Shown here piece by piece: positions 52,667 through 61,991 of a stretch of DNA of 64,000 nucleotides. This DNA comes from Bosea sp. (in: a-proteobacteria) (GTDB lineage: Bacteria > Pseudomonadota > Alphaproteobacteria > Rhizobiales > Beijerinckiaceae). The position numbers and the translations under genes were made by a program. The DNA lies in assembly GCA_023910605.1 (NCBI GenBank), contig JAAVVV010000001.1:310001-374000 (forward strand), in the 5' to 3' direction. The stretch's first letter is position 1. Every line of letters begins with the position of its first letter. The notes below the pieces were generated by a model, which worked only from the letters and a program-made list of their open reading frames with translations, had not been told where the DNA came from and searched no databases.

Positions 52667-53785
52667 TCAAAAAGCATCCTTGCCTTCTGCAATGTTCAAC
52701 AGCTCGCTGAACGCGAAGATCGCAGGACGACGACCGCTGCCAGGGCGCAACTCACGCAACAAGCCGTTTTTGTGCACCTCACGCAGAATGCGTTGTGCAG
52801 TCGGTTTTGGAATGCCGCTGTTGCTAACAAAGTCCGTTGTCTTGAAGACAGGTCGACGAAACATCCAGTCCAGCGCTCGCATCGAATGTTGCGAACGTGT
52901 GATCTCCGCAATCCAGACTTTGCGCCCGTTATAAAGCGACAGAATTTTCTGGGCTTTGGTCTGGTTCTCTTCTGCCTGTGCAATCATCCCGCGCAGGAAG
53001 AACGCACACCATCCTGTCCAGTCACCATCGCGCGACACGGCCAGCAGATGGTCGTAATACTCGTCCCGGTGGCTTTCCAGATAAGCGCTCAGGTAGAAGT
53101 TTGGCCGCGCCAGCAGCTTGTGGCTGAACAGGAACAGCGGGATGATTAGCCTTCCCAGACGGCCATTGCCATCAAGGAACGGGTGTATCGCCTCGAATTC
53201 AGCATGGACGATGGCAAGCTGAACCAGCCGGTCTAGCGCATCGGAATGGATGTAGGTTTCCCAGTCATTCATCGCCTTTGGCAGCTGATCAGCCGATGTT
53301 GGCACAAACCGTGCGTTCTCAATCGTGCAGCCGATTGGTCCGATCCAGTTGGGAATCTTGCGATAGTCGCCCGGAGCCTTATTATGGCCGCGCACCCCTT
53401 GCATCAGGACAGCATGAACCTTCTTGATCAGCCTTTGCGAGAGTGGCAGCCCATCCAATAGGTGGATGGCCTCACGCAGCGCCTTCCGGTAATTCAGCAC
53501 CTCGCGGATATCGGCTTTCTTGGGGGTGCTTTCGTCAAGGAGGTCACCCTCGGCTTCAAACTCCAGCACCTCGCCAAGAGTGGCCTGGGTGCCTTCGATC
53601 CGGCTGGAGAGCACGGCTTCCTGATCAGTCAGCGGCGACAGCAGCACATCCGGGTTAGGCACGCCTTGCAAGACGCCGTCATAACGAGCGATTGCTGCAT
53701 TCGCAGGTCCGATCAAGGGCAACAAGCGTGGCCAATCAAGATCGACCGGAGGAAACTTGCCGAGATGATAGGGAACCGGGCTCAT
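52667..53785 (-). CDS. Fic-domain AMPylase with built-in inhibitory helix
   Basis: 372 aa. Fic proteins transfer AMP to target side chains. The Fic motif HPFLDGNGRLGR lies near residue 202, with catalytic His and the anion loop intact; the inhibitory motif SSRIEGT lies near residue 60, marking class II Fic enzymes that block their own ATP site. A C-terminal winged-helix region follows (IPKPTAQRILREVHKNGLL near residue 330), as in Fic/DOC transcriptional-type proteins. It lies three bases past a tiny leftward remnant. The 107 bases between the IS66 end and its stop show nothing notable. Confidence 0.92.
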   Translation of the reverse strand: MSPVPYHLGKFPPVDLDWPRLLPLIGPANAAIARYDGVLQGVPNPDVLLSPLTDQEAVLSSRIEGTQATLGEVLEFEAEGDLLDESTPKKADIREVLNYRKALREAIHLLDGLPLSQRLIKKVHAVLMQGVRGHNKAPGDYRKIPNWIGPIGCTIENARFVPTSADQLPKAMNDWETYIHSDALDRLVQLAIVHAEFEAIHPFLDGNGRLGRLIIPLFLFSHKLLARPNFYLSAYLESHRDEYYDHLLAVSRDGDWTGWCAFFLRGMIAQAEENQTKAQKILSLYNGRKVWIAEITRSQHSMRALDWMFRRPVFKTTDFVSNSGIPKPTAQRILREVHKNGLLRELRPGSGRRPAIFAFSELLNIAEGKDAF

Positions 53786-53841
53786 TCAGCAGCTTCCAGG
53801 AGTTGCTCGGCATCCGACAAATCGATCTCGCCTGAAATGAC
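53786..53841 (-). pseudogene. C-terminal remnant of a lost gene upstream of fic
   Basis: Eighteen codons (VISGEIDLSDAEQLLEAAE) run into TGA directly before the fic start; a TAG precedes them, so the rest of the gene is gone. The sequence resembles the C-terminus of type I restriction specificity subunits (often ending ..GxIDV..), which commonly sit before fic-type genes, but 18 residues are too few to be sure. The remaining bases to 53969 show only the promoter region of the next operon. Confidence 0.35.
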
Positions 53842-53969
53842 CTATCGACGCTGTTCAGATTTCCCGAGCCACTTCTATGGGAGAGCCGTGTTTCATGGAA
53901 CAGACATGGCCTCGTTGCATGAGCGTCACCTAGCGGACTTAAGACGGGCTACGTAGAGAACTCCGACGC

Positions 53970-55127
53970 ATGGCCACGATTTCGTTTTCCAGCATCACCA
54001 AGTCGTTCGGGGAGACCCGCGTTCTCAACAGCGTGAGTCTCGATGTCACGGATGGCGAGTTTCTGGCCTTGGTCGGCCCTTCCGGTTGCGGGAAAACAAC
54101 GCTTTTGCGCATTCTGGCAGGGTTGGAAGGCCAGGACGACGGTGAGGTTCGCATCGGTGACCGCATCATTGATTACGAGCCACCGAAGGCGCGCGACATC
54201 GCCATGGTGTTCCAGTCCTACGCGCTCTACCCCTACATGAGCGTACGCCAGAACATCGGCCTGCCCCTGGAAATGCGCCGGCTAACGACCCTCCAGCGCC
54301 TGCCGCTGGCCGGTCGATTCATCGGCGATGCCGCTACGCGGCGCGCCAGCATCGAGGGGGACGTGGCCGCCGTGGCCCAATCGCTGCAGATTGGCCATCT
54401 CCTCGACCGCAAGCCGGGGCAACTCTCCGGCGGGCAGCGCCAGCGTGTGGCCCTGGCGCGGGCGATGGTGCGCAAGCCAGCCGCCTTCCTGATGGACGAG
54501 CCGTTGTCCAACCTTGACGCCAAGCTGCGTGTGCAGGCCCGCGCCGAAATCGCCGATTTGCACCGCCGCATCGGCGGCACGTTTGTCTATGTTACGCATG
54601 ATCAGGTCGAGGCCATGACCATGGCCGACCGCGTCGCGGTGATGATGGGCGGCGACCTCCTTCAGGTCGCGTCGCCACAGGAGATTTATGCCAACCCTGC
54701 GGATGTGCGCGTGGCTGAGTTCATCGGCGCGCCAAAGATCAACATCCTGCCCGCATCGGTCGGCCAGCACGGCCGTGTCAGCGCACTGGGGCAGCTTTTG
54801 CCGCTCATTTGCAGCCTGCCGGAAGGATTGCCCGTCAGTATCGGCATACGGCCCGAACATCTCAAGATTGCAACCGAAAACGGCGTTCCGGCCATCGTCC
54901 GCCATCTAGAGCATCTGGGTGCGGACATCTTCGTTTACGCCGATGTCGAGAACCTCAAGGAACGTGTCGTCATGCGGTTGTCGCCAGAGCGTGATGTGCG
55001 CTTGCGGATTGGTGATCATTTCGGCCTCAATCACCTGACAGCGCGGACTTTCCTGTTCGGCGCTAACGGGCGGCGCGTGTCGACCAAGCCATCTGACGCG
55101 GCGGCGCTTCTGCAGATGGTGAGCTGA
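53970..55127 (+). CDS. UgpC/MalK-type ABC transporter ATPase
   Basis: 385 aa. ATPase of a CUT1-type carbohydrate importer. Walker A GPSGCGKTTLLRILAG near residue 36, Q-loop MVFQSYALYP near residue 80, signature LSGGQRQRVALARAM near residue 152, Walker B FLMDEPLSNLDAKLR, and a C-terminal OB/TOBE regulatory domain (GIRPEHLKIA near residue 290). An insertion of about 25 residues between the Q-loop and signature (RRLTTLQRLPLAGRFIG) is longer than usual. First gene of a four-gene transporter operon. Confidence 0.93.
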   Translation: MATISFSSITKSFGETRVLNSVSLDVTDGEFLALVGPSGCGKTTLLRILAGLEGQDDGEVRIGDRIIDYEPPKARDIAMVFQSYALYPYMSVRQNIGLPLEMRRLTTLQRLPLAGRFIGDAATRRASIEGDVAAVAQSLQIGHLLDRKPGQLSGGQRQRVALARAMVRKPAAFLMDEPLSNLDAKLRVQARAEIADLHRRIGGTFVYVTHDQVEAMTMADRVAVMMGGDLLQVASPQEIYANPADVRVAEFIGAPKINILPASVGQHGRVSALGQLLPLICSLPEGLPVSIGIRPEHLKIATENGVPAIVRHLEHLGADIFVYADVENLKERVVMRLSPERDVRLRIGDHFGLNHLTARTFLFGANGRRVSTKPSDAAALLQMVS

Positions 55128-55132
55128 CGATC

Positions 55133-56080
55133 ATGTCGGCGAGCCTCGCAGTCGCAGATATCGCACCGCGGGCCGCCAGTACAGGCAAGCGCCGCCGCTC
55201 CCCAACCGAGCGGCTCGAGTTCATCGCAGGCTGGCTGCTCAGCACCGTTGCCACCATCATGATGTGGCTGCTCCTGATCGGCCCCTGCGTCGCTGTGCTG
55301 CTGATCTCCTTCACCGATTGGGAATTCGGCATGCCGAGGGTGGCATTCATCGGCATCGAAAACTACCAGAAGATGTTTGCTGACCGCGTGTTCTGGACCT
55401 CGTTCCGCAACACCGTGATCTATGTGGGCCTGCTTGTTCCCATCTCGGTCGCCCTTGGCCTTGGCATAGCCCTGCTGATCAACGCCGGGGCGCGGGGGCG
55501 CGGCTTTTATTCTGCCGTCTATTTCCTGCCCGTCACCGCCACCCTGCTGGCAACCGCACTCGCCTGGGAGTTCGCCTTCCACCCGACCGTGGGTTGGTTC
55601 AACCTCCTCTTGTCTGCTTTCGGTTTCCCGAAGCTGGACTGGATGAAGGATGGCAACGTCGCACTGTATTCGCTCATCATCATCGGCGTCTGGCAGGCCG
55701 CAGGCCTCAACATGATCCTGTATCTGGCAGGCCTGCGTGCCATCCAGCGTGATCTTTATGAGGCCGCCAGCATCGACGGTGTCGACAGCGCCTGGGAGCG
55801 CTTCCGGCGCGTGACCTGGCCGATGCTGGGCGCCGCCAATGTCTTTGTGGTGAGCATCACCACGATCCGCTCGTTCCAGGTCTTCGACACCGTGCAGGTG
55901 CTGACCGATGGCGGGCCGAACAAGGCGACCTCAGTGTTGGTCTACCTGATGTATCAGGAAGGCTTCCAGTTCCTGCGCTCGGGTTATGCGTCCGCCATCA
56001 CGGTTGCCTTCCTCGTCTGCACGCTGGCGCTGACCTGGGCGCAGACGGCCGTGCTCGACAAGCGGGCGCACTACACATGA
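55133..56080 (+). CDS. CUT1 ABC permease, UgpA/MalF type
   Basis: 315 aa with six membrane helices. The N-terminus is Arg-rich and cytoplasmic. EAA loop DLYEAASIDGVDSAWERFRRVTWPML near residue 200. Starts five bases after the ATPase stop and overlaps the next permease by four bases. Confidence 0.92.
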   Translation: MSASLAVADIAPRAASTGKRRRSPTERLEFIAGWLLSTVATIMMWLLLIGPCVAVLLISFTDWEFGMPRVAFIGIENYQKMFADRVFWTSFRNTVIYVGLLVPISVALGLGIALLINAGARGRGFYSAVYFLPVTATLLATALAWEFAFHPTVGWFNLLLSAFGFPKLDWMKDGNVALYSLIIIGVWQAAGLNMILYLAGLRAIQRDLYEAASIDGVDSAWERFRRVTWPMLGAANVFVVSITTIRSFQVFDTVQVLTDGGPNKATSVLVYLMYQEGFQFLRSGYASAITVAFLVCTLALTWAQTAVLDKRAHYT

Positions 56081-56919
56081 AACGTCTAACCCAGCCCAAA
56101 GCACTGGCCTTCGAAGTGCTGCGGCACATGCTGCTGCTGCTAGGCGCGGCCTTCATGCTGTTTCCATTTGTGGTCATGGTCTCGACCTCGCTAAAACCAG
56201 CAGGCGAAATCTTCTCGCCCGGTTTCTCGCTGCTGCCGCAGACGTGGGCCGCGGTTGAAAACTACACCACGGCCTTCACGCGCATCCCTCTAGGGCGCTT
56301 CATCCTGAACGGCGTGTTCGTCGGTGCGGCGATCTTCTTCTTTCAGGCGCTGATTGCCGTGCCTTGCGCTTATGCGCTGGCAAAGCTCAGGTTCCGCGGC
56401 CGCGAGACGATCTTCGTCTTCGTGTTGCTGGGCCTTCTGATCCCGCCGCAGGCGCCGGCCATCCCGCTCTACATCGCCATGTGGCAGCTCGGTCTCATCG
56501 ATACTTACGCCGCGCTGATCATCCCCTCAAGCATCTCGGTGTTCGGCATCTTCCTGATGCGGCAGTTCTTCCGGCAGGTCCCGGATGATCTGATCCATGC
56601 GGCGCGGATCGACGGGCTGAACGAGTTTGCCATCGTCTGGCGCATCATGGTGCCCTCCGCCATGCCGGCGCTGATCGCCTTTGCGGTGCTGTCGCTGGTG
56701 TGGAACTGGAACGAGTATTTCTGGCCGCTGATCGCCATCCAGTCGACCCACCTGATGACCCCGCCGCTCGGGATCGCCTTTTTCGACAATGCGGAGGCCG
56801 GCACCAATTACGGCCCGCTGATGGCCGCGGCCGTCGCCGTCACGGCCCCGCTTGTCATCGCCTTTCTCGTCGCCCAGCGCCGCTTTCTCGAAGGCTTCGC
56901 TGTCACCGGCGTGAAGTAA
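56077..56919 (+). CDS. CUT1 ABC permease, UgpE/MalG type
   Basis: 280 aa, six membrane helices. EAA loop DLIHAARIDGLNEFAIVWRIMVPSAMPAL near residue 168, and ENYTTAFTRIPLGRFILNGV near residue 65, both typical of MalG-type subunits. Forms the pore with the preceding permease. A binding-protein gene follows 35 bases later. Confidence 0.92.
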   Translation: MKRLTQPKALAFEVLRHMLLLLGAAFMLFPFVVMVSTSLKPAGEIFSPGFSLLPQTWAAVENYTTAFTRIPLGRFILNGVFVGAAIFFFQALIAVPCAYALAKLRFRGRETIFVFVLLGLLIPPQAPAIPLYIAMWQLGLIDTYAALIIPSSISVFGIFLMRQFFRQVPDDLIHAARIDGLNEFAIVWRIMVPSAMPALIAFAVLSLVWNWNEYFWPLIAIQSTHLMTPPLGIAFFDNAEAGTNYGPLMAAAVAVTAPLVIAFLVAQRRFLEGFAVTGVK

Positions 56920-56954
56920 CCGGCCAGAACGCCGACAACCCCGGGAGCCCAGAC

Positions 56955-58241
56955 ATGACAACCACACGCCGTACGATCCTCAAGGGATCGGCCGCCTCGG
57001 CGGCTCTTCTCGCCGCGCCGCTGGTGGTGCGCGCACAGTCCGCCATCGAACTGACGGTCCAGTACCCTTCGGCCAACCTGTTCCAGAAAATGCACGAGGA
57101 CATGAAGGTCCGTTTCGAGGCGAAGCACCCGAACGTCAAGCTGACCTTCCGCGCGCCTTACGAGAGCTACGAGGATGGCCTGCAGAAGTCCCTGCGCGAC
57201 GCCATCACCCGCTCCTTGCCGGATGTGTCCTATCACGGCGTCAACCGCCAGCGGACGCTGCTGGAGCGCGACATCCCGGTTGATCTGGCCCCGTTCATCA
57301 AGGCGGATGCCGAGTGGGCTTCGCTTGGCTTCACCGACCAGATGCTCGATCTTGGCCGCATCGGCGGCAAGCAGACCGGCATTGGCACGGCGCTCTCGAC
57401 GCCGATCCTTTATGTCAACGTCGACATGATGACCAAGGCTGGGCTGAAGACCGAAGACCTGAACTCCTGGGATGCGGTGATCAAGGCTGGCGCAGCGATG
57501 GACAAGCCAGCCGACAACATCCGCGGTATGTTCTTCGACTGGACCATCACCGGCAACTGGTCCTGGCAGGGGCTGGTCTTTAGCAATGGCGGGCGGATGC
57601 TGAGCGAGGATGAAGCCCGCGTCGCCTATGGCGATGCACCCGGCGAAGCCGCAATCCAGTTGCTGCGCCGCTTCGTTGATGATGCGAAAATGCCCGATCT
57701 CAAGCCCGAAACGGCTTTCTCCGACTTCTTCGCCGGGCGGCTTGGCATCCTGATGCAATCGACGGCACAACTGGCCCGCGTCACCCGCGAGATCGGCGGC
57801 CGCTTTCCGCTGAAAACCGTACGATATCCCATCATGACTGCCAACGGGCGCATCCCTGCGGGTGGCAAGGTCGCCATGATGTTCACCAAGGATGCCGCCA
57901 AACAGAAGGCGGCCTTCGACTACATCAAGTTCGTCACTGGCCCCGAAGGCGCGACGATCATGGTCAACAACACCGGCTATATGCCCTCGACTGCCCTGCC
58001 AGGCCAGCGCGAGGATATGCTTGCCAAGTTCTATCGTGAGAACCCGAACTGGAATACCACCCTGCAGCAGCTTCCGGTGATGACCGGCTGGTACGCCTTC
58101 CCTGGCCAGAACGCGCTGAAGATCACCGATGTGATCAACGACCACCTGCAGACGGTTGTAAACCGCACCAAGGAGGCACTGCCGACGCTGAAGCAGATGA
58201 CCGCCGACGTGCAGGGGCTGCTGCCACGCCGCGCCGGCTGA
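56955..58241 (+). CDS. CUT1 ABC substrate-binding protein (UgpB-like)
   Basis: 428 aa from the ATG at 56955; a longer frame upstream overlaps the permease gene and is dismissed. Tat-type signal (TTTRRTILKGSAASAALLAAP) followed by an SBP_bac_1 fold: NLFQKMHEDMKVRFEAKHPNVK near residue 45, and GRIPAGGKVAMMFTKDAAKQKAAFDYIKFV near residue 295. Resembles sn-glycerol-3-phosphate and oligosaccharide binding proteins, but the cargo cannot be read from sequence. Nearby phosphoesterases would fit a phosphodiester or glycerol-phosphate, by inference. Confidence 0.88.
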   Translation: MTTTRRTILKGSAASAALLAAPLVVRAQSAIELTVQYPSANLFQKMHEDMKVRFEAKHPNVKLTFRAPYESYEDGLQKSLRDAITRSLPDVSYHGVNRQRTLLERDIPVDLAPFIKADAEWASLGFTDQMLDLGRIGGKQTGIGTALSTPILYVNVDMMTKAGLKTEDLNSWDAVIKAGAAMDKPADNIRGMFFDWTITGNWSWQGLVFSNGGRMLSEDEARVAYGDAPGEAAIQLLRRFVDDAKMPDLKPETAFSDFFAGRLGILMQSTAQLARVTREIGGRFPLKTVRYPIMTANGRIPAGGKVAMMFTKDAAKQKAAFDYIKFVTGPEGATIMVNNTGYMPSTALPGQREDMLAKFYRENPNWNTTLQQLPVMTGWYAFPGQNALKITDVINDHLQTVVNRTKEALPTLKQMTADVQGLLPRRAG

Positions 58242-58256
58242 ACGCGCAAGCCGACA

Positions 58257-58283
58257 GGCCCTCGGCGTCAGACGCCGGGGGCC
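58257..58283. terminator. Bidirectional hairpin between converging genes
   Basis: GGCCCTCGGCGTC pairs with GACGCCGGGGGCC at 12 of 13 positions with a one-base loop. It separates the rightward binding-protein gene (ends 58241) from the leftward phosphoesterase gene (ends 58268), whose stop codon (58268-58270) lies at the loop. T-runs are weak, so terminator function is probable rather than certain. Confidence 0.6.
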
Positions 58284-59185
58284 ATTTCACGATCAAACGC
58301 CTCTATCCGCTTCTGGCGGCCGCTTTCGTCGGCAAGCTCGGCCAGCGGCGGCAGCGGCTTGTACCAGCGCCGGGCAAGCTGCTTCACGGGTAACTCCAGC
58401 GCCATTGTGTCTTCGCCATGGACGCGCCACGCGACATTCTCCGCGCCAAGCTCAAGCATTCCCCACGCACCAGCAGGAGCGCCATGCCCGCGATCAGGTG
58501 ACATCGTGAAGCTCTCGGTGAGCGACTGCAGCGTCAGATGCGTGACGCCGTCCACGGTCGTCACCGTGTTCCAGTGAACATGCCCGGCCACGCACAACAG
58601 GGGCTGTCGGCAGCTGCGCAACACCTCGCGTAGCACACTGGTTTGCGGGTAACGCGAAAAACCAAGCGAATTCTGGAAGTAGTAATTCCCGTCCTGCCCG
58701 TGGCCAGATAGCGGCACATGGCTGGCTATCAGAAGCGGCCTGTCAGCATCGGCCACGACGCCGGCAAGCCAGTCAATGTCGCTATCGGGACAACGAAAGC
58801 CGTCGGGCCTGCGCATCCGCGTATCGGCACGAAACATGACGACGCGCCAGCCGCCAAGATCGATTGTCAAGTTGCCAAGCATCTGGCCGAAAATCTCCTC
58901 GTTGTCCTCGACAGACAGGAAATCACGGTCATGGTTGCCGCAAATGTGCAGGACAGGCGCAATTGCCTTGATCGGCGCCAACGCCTCCGCGACCTCGTGC
59001 TCAAGATCCAGATCGGTCTGGCGGTCGACATCCGAAATCCGGTCTCCAAGCTCAAGGATCAGATCGGGCTTGTGCACTTCGGCAAAGTCGGCGAAATCCG
59101 CCAGCAACCGCAAGGCATGGCTCCCCTTCTTGGCTTCGGCGTCCTTGCCGTGGTGGATATCGGTGATGATAGCAATGCGTGGCAT
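58268..59185 (-). CDS. Metallophosphoesterase (calcineurin-like), copy 1
   Basis: 305 aa from the ATG at 59185; a 30-codon extension lacks support. Binuclear metal site motifs in the family order: D and H in IITDIHHG near residue 8, LILELGDRIS near 43, CGNHDRD near 82, ASHVPLSGHG near 163 and CVAGHVHWNT near 206. No signal peptide, so probably cytoplasmic. Relatives hydrolyse cyclic nucleotides or glycerophosphodiesters; the substrate is unknown. It is 284 bases downstream of the second phosphoesterase, and the space between shows no gene. Confidence 0.85.
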   Translation of the reverse strand: MPRIAIITDIHHGKDAEAKKGSHALRLLADFADFAEVHKPDLILELGDRISDVDRQTDLDLEHEVAEALAPIKAIAPVLHICGNHDRDFLSVEDNEEIFGQMLGNLTIDLGGWRVVMFRADTRMRRPDGFRCPDSDIDWLAGVVADADRPLLIASHVPLSGHGQDGNYYFQNSLGFSRYPQTSVLREVLRSCRQPLLCVAGHVHWNTVTTVDGVTHLTLQSLTESFTMSPDRGHGAPAGAWGMLELGAENVAWRVHGEDTMALELPVKQLARRWYKPLPPLAELADESGRQKRIEAFDREMAPGV

Positions 59186-59469
59186 GATGGAACCTCGAGT
59201 GGATGACTCATGCACAGAGTCGCCGACAGACATGACAGGCTGGTGACTGATCCCGGCCAAGGGTCTGGCTTTCATAGTGCGGCGTCACGACACGAAGTGG
59301 GATGATGTGTCTGGGATGCGAGAACGGACCACGAATCCAGGTTGGCTTGATGTCTGAAGCGGCGCCCGAACTCGCCGTTCTTTTCCGGCAGAACGCCACG
59401 GCCTGAACGCCACAAAATCTGCCCCAGTTACCAGGTGGTTCACTTCATCGATGCTTCGTGGACTGGCAA

Positions 59470-60348
59470 TCAGGTGCGCAGCGGACGAGGTGGCATGTTG
59501 GTTGTAGTGCCGCCAAGGTCGGTCCAGCGCGAAGTGTCCTGCGCGATCATCAAACGTGGCTCGACAAGCTCGTGGCTGATCTTGCCGCCGTCAAGGGTCC
59601 AGACCAGATACCCTGGCCGCGACCAGCGCCGCCATTTGCGCCATTGCCGCTCGAAGTTGACCATCGCGGTCGGCGGCGCCCAGACGATGCCCATGCCTTG
59701 ATAGCGCAGCTTGCGGTAGACATGCAGATGGCCGCAGGCGATCACCTTGACGCGCGCCTCTCGGCAGATATTGAAAAACTCGCGCCGGGCCGGATAGGGC
59801 ACACATGATGTCGTGGGCCTGTCGTCTTTCGGGTCGGTTTCGAAAGGTGGCATGTGCATGAACACCATGGCCTGACGGTGACCGCGAGAGTCCAACTGCT
59901 CGCCGAGAAATGCGAGCTGGGCATCCTCATCGGCCAGTCCGGACGCCATCAGCGCTGTGTCCAGCCCTATCAGGCGCCAGCTGCCGATATCGTGGCTCCA
60001 CCACATCGGCCCAACGGCGCCTGTCCACGCAATCATGCGCGCATCGTTGATCGGCTGATCGAGCCGCGAGAAGGGCGGCGCCTCGCCGATGTCATGATTG
60101 CCCGCGAGCGTCAGGACCGGTGCCGGCAGGCGGGCCAGTTGGGATTTCGCGAACGCGAGATCGTCTGGCCGCACCGGACCATTGAAGGACACATCACCGG
60201 TGTGGACGATGAGATCAGGCTTGAGCGCCTGCATCTCGTCAACGAAGACGTCATAGTTGTCGATGAAGTATGCATGCGTCTCGGACAAATGGGTGTCCGA
60301 CACCTGTACAACGCGGATTGGGCGATCAACACCGTTGGCAGCGCTCAT
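59470..60348 (-). CDS. Metallophosphoesterase (calcineurin-like), copy 2
   Basis: 292 aa from the ATG at 60348, three bases upstream of a Met-Pro-Glu alternative start that overlaps the previous stop. Motifs: VVQVSDTHLSE near residue 12, LIVHTGDVSF near 47, TLAGNHDIGE near 80, VFMHMPPFETD near 163 and VIACGHLHVYRK near 205. No signal peptide. Gene organisation dppB-dppC-binding protein-phosphoesterase suggests that the enzyme acts on what the transporter brings in. Confidence 0.85.
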   Translation of the reverse strand: MSAANGVDRPIRVVQVSDTHLSETHAYFIDNYDVFVDEMQALKPDLIVHTGDVSFNGPVRPDDLAFAKSQLARLPAPVLTLAGNHDIGEAPPFSRLDQPINDARMIAWTGAVGPMWWSHDIGSWRLIGLDTALMASGLADEDAQLAFLGEQLDSRGHRQAMVFMHMPPFETDPKDDRPTTSCVPYPARREFFNICREARVKVIACGHLHVYRKLRYQGMGIVWAPPTAMVNFERQWRKWRRWSRPGYLVWTLDGGKISHELVEPRLMIAQDTSRWTDLGGTTTNMPPRPLRT

Positions 60349-60349
60349 C

Positions 60350-61909
60350 TCAGGCAAAGCTCAGATTGTCGGCCCGCAGATCCATGAAAAAGAAGCTGTA
60401 GGGCGTCCATTTGACCTTTTTCTTCACGCCATAGGTTTCCAGCGGCTGATACAGGATCGTGCCTGGGCACGCATCTTCATAGGCATCCAGCATCTGGGCA
60501 AACAGGGCCTTGCGCTTGGCCGGATCGGTCTCGCCCAGCAGGGCGCGCCCAGCTGCGTTGAACGGCGCCGCATCGGCTTCGGCAAAGGCCTTGGTGGTCT
60601 GGAAGGCCGAGGCAGGTCCCCAGCTTGGCCAGATGGCGCCGAGCGGATCCGGGAAGCGGGTCGAGTTCGAGGTGTTGCCCACCTGCTGACCGGGACCCTG
60701 CATCTGGTTGAAGTTCTCGACAACCTGAAGGCGCGCGTCGATGCCGACAGCCTTCCACATCTCGACGATGATCTGCGCGGCATCAAGAGCGCCGGTGTAG
60801 TAGTTCGGCATGGTGCGGTAGGTGATCGGCTCGCCCTTGTAACCAGCCTCGCGCAGCAGCGCGCGTGCTCGTTCAGGATTGAAAGGCAGGCTGCGGCCTT
60901 CCAGGAACATCTGGCCATATTCCGGGTAGTTGTGCGATGGAGGGATCACTGCTTTGCCGAGCCACAGCGCATCGACCAGCTTCTGGCGGTCGATCGAGAC
61001 GGCAAGGGCCTGCCGGATGCGCTTGTCCGAGGTCATCGGCCCGCGCGCATCGAAGGTCAGCAGGTGGCTGTTGGCCAGCACGACGGAGCGCGCCTCGACA
61101 TCGCGGTAGCCCGAGATGACCTGAATCTGGTCCGGCGGCACATTGGTGATCAGATCAAATTCCCCCGAGACAAGACCTGCAATGCGGGTCGACAGTTCCG
61201 GCACCTCGCGGAAGGTGACACGCCGGGCCGACGGGCGGCCCATCCAGTAGCCATCGAAAGCCTCGAACTCCATGAATTCATTGGGTCGCATGCGCGTGAA
61301 GCGATAGGGGCCCGTACCGACCGGGTTCTTGCCAAAGCCATCAAGGCCGACCTGCTCGTAGTGCCGCTTGTTGATGATCCATGAACACCAAGAGGCTAGC
61401 CGCTGCGCCATCAGCACGTCAGGCGTGCGGGTCCTGAAACGGACTGTATGTTTGTCAATCGCCTCAACGGCTTCGAGCGTGCCGAAGAACGGACGGCCGC
61501 CCGGAATATCGGCCTTCTCACCCCAAAGCCGGCCTTCGCGGAACGTGTAGGCGACATCATCGGAGGTCATCTCGTCGCCATTGTGAAACTTCACATCGGA
61601 GCGGAACTTCACCACGAGCGAGCGGGGATTCTCGTGTTCCCATGACAGCGCCAGGTGGGGTAGCAGCTTTGAGCCACCGCCATCTGGCTGGCTCTTGAAA
61701 TCGCGCCGGATCACCGTGTCGAACACCGAATAGGTGACGCGCGTGCCGACATTGTTCAGTTCCATGGCTGGCTCGAGCACCTTCGGCAGTTCTGCGACAG
61801 CTACCGTCAGCGTCGGGCGCCGGTCCGTCTGGGCGAAGGCATGTGGCGTGGTGATAGCGAAAGGCGCGGCAACCGCGCCTCCCATGAAACGACGGCGATT
61901 GAGCGACAT
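60350..61909 (-). CDS. Dpp/Opp-type ABC substrate-binding protein
   Basis: 519 aa from the ATG at 61909; a TTG-started 25-codon extension is dismissed. Tat-like signal (NRRRFMGGAVAAPFAITTPHAFAQ) then SBP_bac_5 fold: RSDVKFHNGDEMTSDDVAYTFREG near residue 107, VGTGPYRFTRMRPNEFME near 198 and IRQALAVSIDRQKLVDALW near 305. Only one base before the phosphoesterase start, therefore cotranscribed. Cargo unknown; a peptide, opine or sugar-phosphate is possible. Confidence 0.88.
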   Translation of the reverse strand: MSLNRRRFMGGAVAAPFAITTPHAFAQTDRRPTLTVAVAELPKVLEPAMELNNVGTRVTYSVFDTVIRRDFKSQPDGGGSKLLPHLALSWEHENPRSLVVKFRSDVKFHNGDEMTSDDVAYTFREGRLWGEKADIPGGRPFFGTLEAVEAIDKHTVRFRTRTPDVLMAQRLASWCSWIINKRHYEQVGLDGFGKNPVGTGPYRFTRMRPNEFMEFEAFDGYWMGRPSARRVTFREVPELSTRIAGLVSGEFDLITNVPPDQIQVISGYRDVEARSVVLANSHLLTFDARGPMTSDKRIRQALAVSIDRQKLVDALWLGKAVIPPSHNYPEYGQMFLEGRSLPFNPERARALLREAGYKGEPITYRTMPNYYTGALDAAQIIVEMWKAVGIDARLQVVENFNQMQGPGQQVGNTSNSTRFPDPLGAIWPSWGPASAFQTTKAFAEADAAPFNAAGRALLGETDPAKRKALFAQMLDAYEDACPGTILYQPLETYGVKKKVKWTPYSFFFMDLRADNLSFA

Positions 61910-61991
61910 GGAAACCCCCTTGGACACGTCCTTGTGGCTACCGTGCCTGTGCGACATGGCCATGACGTCCTGAGCAAAGCTCAAGCGCAGC

